Positions 31,854-44,830 of a DNA stretch of 64,000 nucleotides are shown here, in pieces. The stretch comes from Meloidogyne chitwoodi (taxonomy: Eukaryota > Nematoda > Chromadorea > Rhabditida > Meloidogynidae): NCBI GenBank assembly GCA_015183035.1, contig JACZZP010000017.1, forward strand, positions 1,116,001 through 1,180,000, written 5' to 3'. Below the pieces are notes generated by a model, which was not told the origin of the DNA, searched no databases, and was given only the letters and a program-made list of their open reading frames with translations. Within the stretch, counting starts at the first letter, position 1; each line of letters begins with the position of its first letter. The position numbers and the translations under genes are program-made.

Positions 31854-34800
31854 TTACCGTCCTTGTATAGAATCAACAGCTTTTTGACGAGCATCAAATT
31901 CACCAGCACTTTGAGGCCTTGACAATGAATAATTATAATTTTGATAATTAATAGTATCTCTTGAGGGCAATTCTATATTTAATATATTAGCCAAACTATG
32001 AGCAAGTCCCCAAAACTTAAAATTTTAATAAAATTTTATTAAATTAAAAAAATTCAATTTAATTGAAGTCTAAATTGTTTAAAATATTAATAATTAGATT
32101 ATTTATGTGGAATAACTCTTAAAAAAGTTTTATTCGAATTTAATTAAAAAATAATAAAATAAATCTTTACCTCAAATGTTTTATATGACGGAACTTTTGA
32201 TGTTAAAAAAATAGAAAAATTTGTTTTATTTGATTTTTCTTGATTTTGAGTAATATTTTTATTATTTTTTATTTGTAAAATTTCTTTTTTAATTTTTTCA
32301 AATTCTTCTTGATCAATCATTTCATTATTATTATTCTCTCTATTTTCAGAATTATTTAATATTTTAGAAAAATCCTTAAAAATAAATATTAATTTTTAAT
32401 TAAATATTTTATTAAACCTTTTCTTCTAAATTAATTAATTTATTAGAATTATTAAATTTAAAATTATTCTCTTCTTTTTTTTCAATTTTTTGATCATTTT
32501 CTTCATACTTATTTTTAAATATATTATTTTATAAAAAAATATAAAAACCTTTTTAGATATACTTTCATTTATTGTTTCTTTATTTATTAAATTAGTAAAT
32601 TCATCAAAGTTATTATCTTCTAAGTAATTTAAAAAATTTATTTAATTTTACAAAATTTTATTTTTTCCTTTATTTGAAAAAATAAATATTTTTCCAATTT
32701 CCAGAGCTAATACTTATATATTTTAATTTTACTCACCAAGATTTTCATTAAGACATTCTTTTGGTATTTCTTCAATTGAATTTTGTTCAACAGAATTTAA
32801 AATTATTTGATAATTTTCTCTTTCATTATTATTCTCTTTATTTAAAATATTTTCTTCTTCTTTTAATGATTCTGGTAATTTATCACCCCAAGGTATTTCA
32901 TCTTCTTCATCTTCTTCTTCATTATCTTGACTTTCTCCTCTCTCTTTTGCTGTTTTAGTAGCTTCTACCATCAATTCAAAAATAGGGGGAATAGATTTAA
33001 TACCTAAAACTGAAGGAATTCTATGTGAAGGTGGTGGGGTATGAGGAGAGTCTAAATGTGTTTCTTGTAGAGGAGAATGTTGTTTTGAAGATTCATAATC
33101 TATAAAAATTAATAATTTTATTAAAATAATTTAAATTAAATATTTTATAACCTTCTGAAGCATAAGAAGTCAATTTAAAAGATCCACGTGAACTTCGAGC
33201 ACTTCGAGGAGTTCGGGGACTAAGAGGCTTTTTAGGACTCTGTGTTGACTCTTTTTTCTCTTCTCGAGGACTTCTTTGCCCTTTAGGTAAATTAGCCTCG
33301 TCATTTTCTTTTTTTATTGTTGTAGGTGATTCATTTGAAATAGGTAATTGAATAAGTGGAATTGAATTGGCCCTTACTTTTATTTCTTTTTGAATTATTC
33401 CATTAAACAATTTATTTAGAGGATCTTTTAATTAATTAAAATAAAAATTATTTTAATTTATTAATTAATTTCTTTACCTGTTTGATTTACTTCAATTTGT
33501 GGAATTCCAGCTAATGGTCGTTTTTCTAATTTTTCCTCTAATTCTTTAATTTTTTCATTTGTTTTCTTAAGAGTTTCAGCCATTTGACATTCTCTTTTTT
33601 GTCTTTCATCAATCCAATTTTTTCTTTCAAAAATAAGAATTTCGAGTATAGGCATTAATGAAGGAATTAACCAATGTCTAGGTAAACCTTGTTCTTTAAA
33701 TCTAATTTTATTAATTTAATTTAATTTAAAAATATTAATTAATTGACCTATTTTGTAAATCACGAACTTTATATATCATTAAATTCCAATCTGGATTTAA
33801 TTGAAGTTGATCTCCAAATTCTCTACTCCATTGCGAAAATACAGAACAAGCACTTACAATTAAATTAAAATATTTTTAAAATAAATTATTTTTTTTTTAA
33901 CCGAGCAGACTCTTTAGCAATAAGAGCACTTTCTCTTAATGTTCCCAAAAAAGAATCAACAGCTTTAGAAATTGGATATATTTTTTCTTTAAGAAAATTA
34001 TCAAGTTGAATATATAATTCTTCTTTTTCTAAAGGTTTTAATTTTAATGATTCAAATATTACAGAACATTTACTATTTATCTAAAATTATTTATTATTTA
34101 ATAATATTTAATTAATTAATAATTACCTCCATTAATCTAAAACTAAAAGGTTCATGTAAAATTTTATTAATTTCTGAAAATATATCAGAGTAATCACGTA
34201 CAGACATATTTGAAATTCTTTTAATTAAATTAATTAAATAAATATTTTATATTATTACCTTTTATTTAAAATATCCATTTCTCCATTACAAATTTTAAAA
34301 AATGTTTCATAAACAATTTCATTTAATTTATTAGTGGAAATTACTTTTTTATTATTATTTTGAAGTAATAATTCTGACCTAAGTTGTTCATTTTCTTCAT
34401 TTGCTCTTACTAATGCTTCCTTTTTTTTAATTAATAAATTTATTTATTAAAATTAAAATACCTGAAATGAATTTGCTGAGTCCAATAATTTAACAGACTT
34501 TATTTTCTTAAATTATTTTATTTTATAATTTAAAATTTAAATATATTTAAATTAATATTAAAATAAAATACTTGAAGTTGAGTTTCTTTCAAATTTTGAT
34601 TTTGAATGTTTTCATTTTTGTCAGAATCTAAATATTAAAATAATAATATTAAATATTTATTAAAGTAAAATAAATATTAATTATATTTAAATAAACCATT
34701 TTCACTTTCTGTTTTATTATTTTTAATTATTTTTGAAGTACTAGAAGATATACTACGACGACGAAATGTTGTTTTTGTTATCTAAAAAATAAAAATAAAT

Positions 34801-35629
34801 TAATAATTAATTAATTAATTTTAACCTCATTATTTTGAATTTGTTTATTATTATTATTTTGTTGTTGTTGAAGTTGACATAATTTAATATTATTTTGTAT
34901 TGGACGAACAAATTTATTAATATAAGGTTTTGGTTTAATTTTATTCTAAAATTATTAAATATAAATAAATAAATAATTAATTACCCCAACAATTGGTAAT
35001 GAAAATTCATTTTGTTCTTTTAAAGTTTTTTTCCTTTCTAAATTACAACAACTATTAGAACGCTAAAATATTAAATAAATAAATAAATATAAATTTATTA
35101 AAAACTTTTAATAATTTTTGTTTTTTGTTGTCTTTATTTATAAAAGTAAATTCAATATAATCAGATCCATTACCAAATAAAAGTTTATCTAAAGGTTTTA
35201 ATTCAATTAAAGAACCTTTAAAAATAATTTAAAATTATTTTTAAATAAATATATAAACCATCATTAAGTATTTTTTCATTATTTTTTGATTTAATTTCTT
35301 CTTCTTTTTGTTCTCTTGTTGAATCTATTTTTATTTATAAAAATTAAATTAAATTAAATTACTATTATTATTTATTTCTTTTTCAACTGTTGGCATTAAT
35401 TGTTTTAACCAAAAAGAAGATGTTTTTTTAGAATATTTTATTAATGCATGTTTGGGTCTAACTCCAGAACACTAAAAAATAAATAAAATATTTAAATAAA
35501 AAATAATAAAAAAATTTAAAGTTATTTATTAACCTTTATTACAATATCACATTCAGGATCAGATCCTATTAATGTTTGTTGTGTTAATAAAATATTACCA
35601 TATTTTTTAGAATTTTCTTGTTTTAACAT
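31854..35629 (-). CDS. FHA-domain coiled-coil protein
   Basis: The N-terminus is a forkhead-associated (phosphothreonine-binding) domain: ILLTQQTLIGSDPECDIVIK, then CSGVRPKHALIKY. The Gly-Ser and the RPKHA stretch stand where FHA domains keep GR and SxxHA; the Arg of GR is replaced by Ser. Ser/Lys-rich linkers follow (RSNSCC, RRRSISSSTSKI), then helical and coiled-coil segments (EALVRANEENEQLRSEL, EILIFERKNWIDERQKRE, KKTNEKIKELEEKLEKR), a Ser/Pro/Arg-rich stretch (SPREEKKES, SARSSRGSF) and an acidic tail. The end reads EFDARQKAVDSIQGR. About 20 small exons. An N-terminal FHA followed by long coiled coil resembles CEP170- or FHAD1-type centrosome or cilium proteins, but I cannot name an orthologue. 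Confidence 0.75.
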
Positions 35630-38432
35630 TTTATTTAAAAAATTAAATTAGTAATTTATATATATATATTTCTAGAAAGGATTTAAATATATTAAATGAG
35701 ATTTTAAATTATAAATAAATAAATATACTTCATTAAATACATTTAAATAGAGGCACTGAAAAAAAAGAAAAAAATAAATTTTTATTGGGAGCCAAGGAAA
35801 CCATAAAAATATTTATTAAAAAAACAAGTGTAAATAATAATAAAATATATAATATTTTATTATTATTAATATATTAATTTAATAATTTTGTTTTGGTCAT
35901 TTTAATAAAATAAAAGGTCAATTGAATAAATAGAAGAAGAAAAAAAATAATAATTTTTTATTAGTTATTAAAAAATAATTCTAATAAAATATTATTTAAA
36001 TGTATTTATTATTAAATAATTATTATTAGCTAATTTAAATGTAAATAAAATTAAAAAATATTATTAGAATTATTTGGTCTCAAATAAAAATAAAATATAA
36101 TTATTTTAAATTAATTTATTTATAATTTAAGAATTTTACGATTTTTATATAAAAAATAATAATAATTTAAAAAAAAATATTAAATAATTTCTCTTATTAT
36201 TTATATATTTTTAATATTTAATTTAGGTATATATAAAGTCTCTTTTTATAATTAAATTTGTCTTAACCAAAAAATTGTAAAAAAAATTTTGTTTTAATTT
36301 ATTGGATTTTTTGTTTATTTTTAAAATATTTATTTTATATAAAAAAATAAATATTACTATTTTAAATTTATTTTTTGTATTTTTTTATTAAAAAAAAATA
36401 ATAATTTTATTTTACCTATTTATTTAAAATTAATTTAAACTTATTATTATTTTTAAATAAAAATATAATATAATTAAATAATTATTTGTTAAAACAAATA
36501 TTTAAAATTATTTATTTGTCAAAAACAAAATTACTGAAAAAAACATTTTTATCTTCTTTTTTCTTCTTCTTTTTTTATCCACTTTAAATAAAATTTTCGA
36601 GAGCGCAAGAGTAAAAAAAAGAAATACTCGACTGATTTATTGATTAATATTTTGTTTGGTCTAGTCAGTCTAGTTAAATTTATTTTAGCTTTTATTATTT
36701 TATTTTTAATTATTTAATAATTTTAAATAAATATACATCTGGATTATTATTTTCCTCTTTTTATCCCTTCATTTATTTTAAATTATATAAAACTCTTAAT
36801 CAATATTTAATTTTTTTCAGCTGCTTTTGGTCTTTATTTTAAATATTATATATTTTTTATTTTCTTTAAAATTAGAATTTAATCAAAAGTTAAAATGTTT
36901 TTTTTTGATTGGTTTTGAAGTAGTTATATATTTATTTATTTTATATATTTTTAATCTTTTAAGTATTTACATTTATTTATTTATTTTTTATAAAATTAAA
37001 ATTATCAATACATTAAGATTATTTTATTTGTAAATAAAAAAAGAAAATTAAACTTTTAATTTTAAAATAAAATAATATTATAATTTTAATAATAAATAAT
37101 TTTAAAAAATTAATTAAATTAAAGAAACAAAAAATAATAATAATTAATTAATTATATATTCTTTATTTGTTTTTACTAAAAATAATTCTTTTTCTTTACT
37201 TAAATGAATTAGTTAGTTAGTAAATATAATAAATATATTATTTGTTTTACTAGCAACATTTTCCTCTCTTTTTTTTTTGACTTTTTTTGTACTCATTTTT
37301 ATTTAAAACTTTTATTTTATTTTTTCTATTTAATTTTTAAAACATCTTTTGTCATTTATTTTATTTTTAAATATTTAAATTAATATAAATTGACATTTAT
37401 AAATATTTATTAAAGGTTTTTTTTAGTATTATTTATTTTTAAATTTAATAATTAATTAGGTAATCTTTTTAAAAATAAATTTATTATATTAATAAATTGT
37501 GTTTTTATTATTTATTTTTATTTTTAGAGAAATCCTTCAAAATATTTTAAATAAAATAATTATATAAAACATTAACACATTTATTGACTTTTTATTTAAA
37601 TAATAAATACATTAAAATTAACCAAAAATTCTTTTTTGAATAAAATTATTTTGTAAATTAATTTTAATTAATTTAATTATTTATTTGCTATTTAATTGAG
37701 AGTAGTAGTTAGAGAATTTATTTATTTATTTATTCTCTTCCACTAAAGTAGTAAATGTCAATAAAACTCTTATTTAATATATTAAAACATTTCATTCTAA
37801 AATTTTATAAAAAATATAGCAAATGAATATTTAATATGAAAAAACCCAAAAAAAAAGAAGAAGAAAATGATGACTGCTTTTAAAATAAAAAACAAATAAT
37901 AATATAAATATATATTTTAGTAATATTATATAAAATATTTTAATTTATTAAATGTTTGTGCCTCTATTTTTTTAAATTTCTACCCACGCTTTTTCTTTTA
38001 TAATCATCTAAACAAACGATTTATATATTTTCCTCATTTCGCGCGTCAAATGATATCAAATTTCTCATCTTTAAATTTATTTTTTTATTTTTAAATATAT
38101 TTGGTAGGTAAATAATATTTTTTTAAGTGAATTTAAAATAAATAAAATATTAAAAATAAAATAATATTATATTAATTTAAGTAAAACCTTAAATATATTT
38201 ATATAAATATTAAATATTTACTTAAAATTAATTCTTTTATTTATTTATCAAAGAATAATTAAAAATTTCTAGGCAATTAAATACTTGAGAGTATTTTAAT
38301 AATATTTTAATATTATATAGGTATTACTTTAAAATTATTTTAAAAATAAATTTTGGCCCTTTAAAAGAAATTCAAAAATGTTTTTTTATTTAAAAATATT
38401 TCCAAAAATTCCCAATAAAAATTTAAAAATAA
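35630..38432. other. Long AT-rich divergent intergenic region
   Basis: About 2.8 kb between the FHA gene (-) and atlastin (+). Very low complexity. Islands of complexity are gagagcgcaagagtaaa near 36600, a gtctagtcagtctag tract near 36660 and tttcgcgcgtcaaatgatat near 38038; the last could be part of the atlastin promoter. A hydrophobic reading frame at 36827-37033 is low-complexity translation and not called. Confidence 0.5.
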
Positions 38433-41400
38433 ATGGCTAGTTCAGTTTCCCGTATTTCGCGTCAAAAGACGCGAAAAAGAGATGCCATAAATAAATACCA
38501 AATTAAAAATTCAAAAAATAAATTAATTTCACATTTTGTAGAAAAAGAAGAAGAAAAAAGAAGAGAAAATAAAAAACAATTTTTAATTAATAATAATAAT
38601 TTAATTAAATTAATAAATAAAAAAGAAGAAAAAAATTTAAATAATTATTTATTAGATAATAATAAAAATAATATTTTATTAGAAAAAGAAGAAAATAATT
38701 TAAATAAAAAATATTTATTTAATTCAAATAATCCTCATTCTTCTCCTTCTTCACATTTTATTTTTAAACCTAATTTTTCTGCTATTGGACAACGTAGAAT
38801 TTCTCAAATGGAAAATAGAAGTAGAATAAGGGTAAAGATAGAAAATAATTAAAATTAAAAAAATAAATAATATTTTATTTATTTAAGCCTTTACAATTAT
38901 TTTCTGTTAATTCTTCAAATCCAAATGTTTTAAAATTAAATAAAAATGCATTAAATACAGCATTAGGACATTCTTCTATTGCTAATAGAAAAGTTTTTTT
39001 ATTTTTTATTTTTTTTAAATTTATTTTTTTAGATTGTAGTAATATCAATTACTGGCACTCATAGAAAAGGAAAAAGTTTTTTATTAAATTTTTTTCTTGA
39101 TTATCTTTACAAATTACAATATACACAAAAAAATGTATTTTTTATAAAAATATTTATTAAAAATATTTAAAATATTTTTTTAAAGCAAGATTTAGAATTA
39201 CAAGAATGGATAAATGATGAAGATTTTGTAGAAGGTTTTTCTTTTAAATCTGGTCATAAACGTTGTACTGCTGGAATTTGGATATGGGCTGAACCAATAC
39301 TTATTGATCTTCCTAGTGGAGAACGTTATGCTATTCTTTTAGTAAATTAAATTATTTAATTATTTAATTATTTAATTATTTAATTATTTAATTATTTAAT
39401 TATTTAATTATTTAATTATTTAATTATTTAATTATTTAATTATTTAATTATTTAATTATTTAATTATTTAATTATTTAATTATTTAATTATTTAATTATT
39501 TAATTATTTAATTATTTAATTATTTAATTATTTAATTATTTAATTATTTAATTATTTAATTATTTAATTATTTAATTATTTAATTATTTAATTATTTAGA
39601 TGGATGTCCAAGGATGTATTGATCAATATTCAACAACTAGTAATACTAGTGGTCATACACAGTCTTCTACAACAATAAATAATTTATTTACTTCATCAAT
39701 ATTAAATAATAATAATAATAATTTACAACAATATCCTTCAATTCTTGCACTTTCTACAATGTTAAGGTGTTTTTATTAATTTTTAATTTAAATATTTATT
39801 TTTTAAAGTTCAATTCAATGTATAAATTGTTCAGAAACAATTTCTAATGAATTAATACAAATGTTTACATTTTTTACTAATTATGGATATTTAGCTACAA
39901 ATGAAGCTAAAGAATTAGGAAAACCTTTTCAAGTTTTTTTTTAATTAAAAATTTATTTTTTTTTTTTAAAGTCATTAGCATTTATTATTCGTGATTTTAA
40001 ATTAGAAGATGAATTAATTTATGGTATCGAAGGAGGTGCTCGTTTTTTAGCAAAAGTATTGTCTGAAGAAATTACTGAAAAAGATAAAAATTTAAAAATA
40101 AATGAAGTTAAAAAAAATATTAGAAAATATTTTGGTCAAGGAGTTAATTGTTGTTTGTTTTTTAATATTTTTAATAATTAAAATTTTATTTAAAGATTTA
40201 ATGCCTCATCCTGGTCAAAAGGTAACAGATCAAAATTCTGGATTTAGAGGCCAAGTTAAAGGTAAAAATTATTTTATTTTTAATTTTAATTTTATCTTTT
40301 TATTAGATATTAAACAATTATTTAGAGATGAAGTTAAAAGATTAGTTGAATCTTTGGTTAGTCCAACAGTTATTCGTCCAAAATTATTAAATGGAAAGCC
40401 TGTTACTGTTAGAAAATTTATTGAATGTGTTAAAGTAATTTATTTATTTTAATTTAAATTAATTTGAATTAAAATTTAAAGGAATATTCTCGTCTTTTTG
40501 ATTCATCAGAATTACCAGAGCCTCGTTCAATTTTAAATTCTAATCTTCAATTAATTTGTTTAGAATATGCATTAGATGCTAAATTGGCATATTGTAAATC
40601 TATGGACAGAACAACACGTTCTACTAGAATGATGGCAGAAAAAAAATTATTAGAGGCACATATTAAGAATGGAATTAAAGCATTAAATATTTATGATAAA
40701 TGTCCAAAAATATTTAGTGGTGATATTAGAATACAAAATCTCGGAAGATTACAGGAATCTATTAATGTAAATAATTACTATTTAAATATTAAAATATATA
40801 TTAATTAGATAACTTTAAAAAAAAGAAAATAAATAATAATTAATTAAATATAGACATAAAGGGTAACTCTGTGTCCATAAATAAATATTATTATAATATG
40901 TATTAATTTATTTTAAAGCATGAATTGGAAAGATATCAAAGATTCAATGAGGAAAAACGGGTAATTAATTAATTAATATTTTAAATTATTAAATATTGTT
41001 GCTATATTTTAAGGTATAAAGATGAGATACTTCTATTATTAATTTTAATAAATTATTTATTTATTTTAATAAAGGTAACAACATGTACATCAGCAATGTT
41101 AGCTTGTGGTGATTCTCCTCTGTTTGGTTTAGGTTTAGGAGGAGCAGCTTCTGGGGCTGTAGCTGCAAGTGTTATTACATTACAAATGGGGATAGTTAGG
41201 TTTTATTTTATTTTTTAATAAATAATAAATATTTTTATTTTTTTAAAGTGCTGGTATAGTAGCAATTCCTGTTTCTTTAACTGCTCTTTTTGGAATTTGG
41301 GTTTATTAAAATTAATTTATTATATTATTATTATTTTTAGGTTTATGTAACAATAAAACCTTCTGTTAAATCGTGCCTTGGATTAGAAAAAGATAATTAA
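38433..41400 (+). CDS. Atlastin-type dynamin-like GTPase
   Basis: ER membrane fusion GTPase. A long Lys/Asn/Glu-rich N-terminus (about 130 residues) precedes the GTPase domain. P-loop: TGTHRKGKSFLLNFFLDY (GKS kept). Switch I region: GFSFKSGHKRCTAGIWIW. G3: LMDVQG (relatives MDTQG; DxxG kept). About 35 extra Ser/Asn-rich residues follow before ALSTMLSSIQ. G4: FIIRDF. The middle domain is shown by LMPHPGQKVT, LFRDEVKRLVESL and NGKPVTVRKFIEC. Two C-terminal membrane helices (GLGLGGAASGAVAASVIT and AGIVAIPVSLTALFGIWVYV) form the hairpin typical of atlastins, with a short tail. About 14 exons. One intron (39342-39599) is entirely a tandem repeat. It is divergent enough that it may be a paralogue rather than the main atlastin. 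Confidence 0.87.
39342..39599. repeat. Intron made of an 8-bp tandem repeat, about 31 copies
   Basis: The intron between TATGCTATTCTTTTA and ATGGATGTCCAAGG starts gtaaattaa, then repeats the unit TTAATTAT without interruption to the final tttag. The array is about 250 bases and the copies look identical. The last copy supplies the 3' splice acceptor. Confidence 0.93.
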
Positions 41401-41644
41401 AAATTAAATAAATATTTTTATAAAATATTCACTTATATAATTATTTAAAATATTATTAAATAAATAAATAAATAAATAAAGAATATAAAATGTCCTTTTA
41501 TAAAAAAATTCTCATATTTTCTCAATTGAGAAGAAAATAAACATTTAACGTTTTGACCAATTTAACCAATTTTATTATAAAAATAATTAAAAAAGAGCCA
41601 AATAGTAATATTTTTAATTTTTTATATTAATTTATTTTTTAAAA

Positions 41645-43896
41645 ATGTTATTAAAAATTAAAACTTATTCTCAAAATTATTTTTTATTGACACAAATTAA
41701 ATATTTAATTTTTTGGCAATTATTTTTATTTTTAATAAGTTTATTTTCTTCTTTACATGTTTATTTACGTTTGTCTAAATTAACTAAAGAATGTGAAATT
41801 ATTGAAAAACAAATGACTTTAGAAATATCAAAATATAAATTTGTAAATATTTTTAAAATAATATTAATTAAAATTAAATATTTAGTTCACAGAGATAAGA
41901 ACAAAAAGATCATCAAATATTAATAATAATAAAATAAAAGAAAATAATAATAATTCACAAATTTGGTTACATTCACTTTCACGTGTTAAAGTAAAAATAA
42001 AATTAATTATATAAATATATTTTTATTATTTAAAAATAATAATAAAGATGGATGAATTACTTGAAAAATGTTTGGAAATTCATGAATATTGTTCTGATGA
42101 ATCAGATGGAGATAGAGGATTGCCAGGACCACCAGGGCTACCTGGAGACGCAGGAGAACCTGGACCTGAAGGAATTCCTGGTCTTATTGGAGAAGTATTT
42201 ATTAATTTAGAAATCTTTTAAAAATATTTCCAAGACTGGACCAATTGGACTTAGAGGACATCCAGGACCTATTGGGCTACCTGGAAATAATGCAATTTGT
42301 CCTAAATGTCCAATAGCTACTGAAATGGAAATGAATTCATCACCAACAGAATGTCCAAGAATTGAACAAATGCAAAAGGTAAAAATCTAATAAAATATTT
42401 AAAAAAAGAAGAAGTTATAATTTTTATATTTAATTAATTTTTAAAAAATAATTAAATATTATTTTAATATAAAGTGTCCACAAATACCTGGAGGAAGACA
42501 ACTTGAAAGTTATGGTGAAATGATGACTGGAAGTATATTTAGTAATAATGGTTTACCTAAAATAGTTGACAGATTATTGCCATTAGTTGTTGAATTTGTA
42601 AGTTAATTAATTATAATATAATAATTTATATATTTATTAGATGCTTGAAAATGAAACAGAAACTGATGCTTGTTTACGTATTTGCACAGCAGAAAATTTA
42701 ACAGAAAGCAGAATTCAAGAAGAACGTCAACGTATTCCTTTAAGTACAGAAGCTGCTTATATACAAGGGGCAACAGCTCGTTAATTAAATTTTAAAAAAT
42801 ATTTTTATTATTTTTTAAATTTATTATTAGATTGTTTTTTGGAAGGTATTGGAAGATCAATATTTCATGCTCATGCAAATACATTTTTTGGTTCTTGGAT
42901 GAGAGGTTTTAATTAATTTTATTTAATTATTTATTTATTTAGATGCATATCCACGAACAGGCTCAGATTCAGAAAAAAGATGGTTAGTATCTCATTTTGA
43001 AGGTGACAAACTTGCTGAATTTCGAACAGGCAAATTTATAAAATTAAAAAATAACAATAATTTTTTTAAAGAAGCTGATCTTCGTCGTGGATTTCTTTTT
43101 AAATCATATGAATTAACTCATTCATTTAGAGGAACAAATTCTTTATTATTTAATAGTTCTCTTTATTTTCATCGTGCTGGAACTCCATTATTAGCTAAAT
43201 ATGAATTGACAACAAAAAAATATGAAGAAAAATTAATTGATGAAGGAATAGCATTTAAAGGAGAAGATGTAATATTTAGTTAATTACTTTTAATAATATA
43301 ATATTTATTAAGTATTTATTCAATGAATCTAAAAGTTTTATGGATATTGAAGTTGATGAAAATGCTCTTTGGGTTATTTTTAATTTATACTTAATAAATT
43401 AAATTAATTTTAAATATAGATTATATTTCATTATAAAGGAAATAATAATTTAAGTGTAGCAAAAGTAGATATTAACAATTTAACTGTTTATGAGATTTGG
43501 AATATTTCTATGGTATACATATAATTAATAATAATAATTTATTTTAATTATTTTAGATTGACCATAGAGAAGTATCTAATGGTATATTATTTTATTTATT
43601 ATTTAATTAATTTTAAAGGTTTTGTTCTTTGTGGTATTCTTTATTTAATTAAAAATTCTTCAATACATAAAACTGAAATATCTGCAGCATTTGATTTTTA
43701 TAGAAATAAATATTTTGAACCAAAAATTAATTGGAAAAATCTTTATGGAAATGCTAATCATATTAGCTATAATCCATTTGATCGGTTTAATTTTAATTTA
43801 TTTATTTTTAAATATTATTTTTATAGACGTATATATATTTATGACCGTGGATATTTGCTTAGTTTACCTGCAAGAATAAATTGGAGAACACGATAA
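41645..43896 (+). CDS. Colmedin: type II membrane collagen-olfactomedin protein
   Basis: A cytosolic tail of about 20 residues is followed by a membrane helix (IFWQLFLFLISLFSSLHVYL), giving type II topology. A stem carries RTKRSS, a furin-type site (RXKR). Then comes a Gly-X-Y stretch of about 16 triplets (GDRGLPGPPGLPGDAGEPGP ... GLPGN) split by one intron, and a Cys-containing linker (CPKCPIATEME, ECPRIEQMQKCPQIPGG). The C-terminal olfactomedin domain begins near CFLEGIGRSIFHAHANTFFG and has RTGSDSEKRW, GTNSLLFNSSLYFHRAG, DENALWVIFHYKG, GFVLCGILYLI and a final IYIYDRGYLLSLPARI. This architecture is that of gliomedin and nematode UNC-122/COF-2 colmedins, which act in neuromuscular or coelomocyte contexts. 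About 11 exons. Confidence 0.9.
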
Positions 43897-44063
43897 TTTA
43901 TTTAAAATAAAAAAAAATTAAATAAAAAATTAATATATTTTTTAATTTTTGAATAAAAATAAATAAATTTTTTAATAATTTTATTCAAATATATTTTTAA
44001 ATATTTTAATATTTATTTTTATAACGGCAGTATAGAAACCAAAAAATTATTTTAAAAATATAT

Positions 44064-44830
44064 TTAAGAGCTGTTAGTTTCTTCAGTACTCAAACTACTA
44101 CCACATTCAAAAACAACTATAAATTTTTAAAAAATATTATTTTTTTAATTATTATTTTTATACCATTTGTACGCCTTTTTTGTTGTTTTATATTTTTATT
44201 ATTTGTTTTATTAATTGTTTTTCTTCCATTTTCTTCAAAAACACGTTTTAACTAAAATATATTAAATTAAAATTATTATTTAAAAAATTAATTTTATTTG
44301 CCTGGCTTTGTTGATCAAGAGAAGTTTGTTTACGTAATACTCCTCTTTGTGGATATTGAGAAATTATATTATCAATTGTACTTCCACCAGTTGATTCAGT
44401 TCCTTTTTTAAAAATAATTTTTTAATTAAAAAAAAGTTTAATAATAATAAATACCTTCACTCCATTCATGTTTTAATCTTCTCCTATAAATTCGTCTTTT
44501 ATGCCAAAGATAACCATGTGTAATACAAAAACAACAAAAGAAACTAAAAATCAAAAATATTTAGATTATATAAATTAAAATGTTAATAAATTAGTAAATA
44601 CATTAAAATCTTAGTCTTTAACTTTTATTTAAAAGTTTAACTAATCCTAAGGGATAATCAATGTACTTATATAACTCAAATGTATTATAAATAATATTCA
44701 TTTTCCATTAATATTCTTATATTATTTATTTGATATAAAAAATATTTTACCTAAGTGCTCCACCCGCCAAAAACATAATTGTAGCAACAATTACAGATTC
44801 AAATTCTGGACCCAACTGGGTCATATGCAT
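44064..44830 (-). CDS. Small single-pass membrane protein with basic tail, unknown
   Basis: Five exons in consistent phase give about 130 residues. The start MHMTQLGPEFESV is followed by one helix (IVATIMFLAGGALSFFCCFC), a palmitoylation-like CCFC cluster at its inner edge and a highly basic stretch (WHKRRIYRRRLKHEW). A polar tail has GGSTIDNIISQYPQRG, KRVFEENGRK and ends STEETNSS. The lack of a signal peptide, the short outside part and the basic inside suggest type III topology. Family not recognised. An ATG seven bases further upstream is out of frame. Confidence 0.6.

Noticed and set aside
36827..37033. Hydrophobic 68-codon open frame in the FHA-atlastin spacer
   Set aside because: Composed of Phe/Leu/Ile/Tyr from low-complexity AT-rich DNA; no splice context or recognisable motif.
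39342..39599. Regular short repeat considered as a CRISPR-like array
   Set aside because: There are no spacers; it is a pure 8-bp tandem repeat within a spliced intron of a eukaryotic gene.
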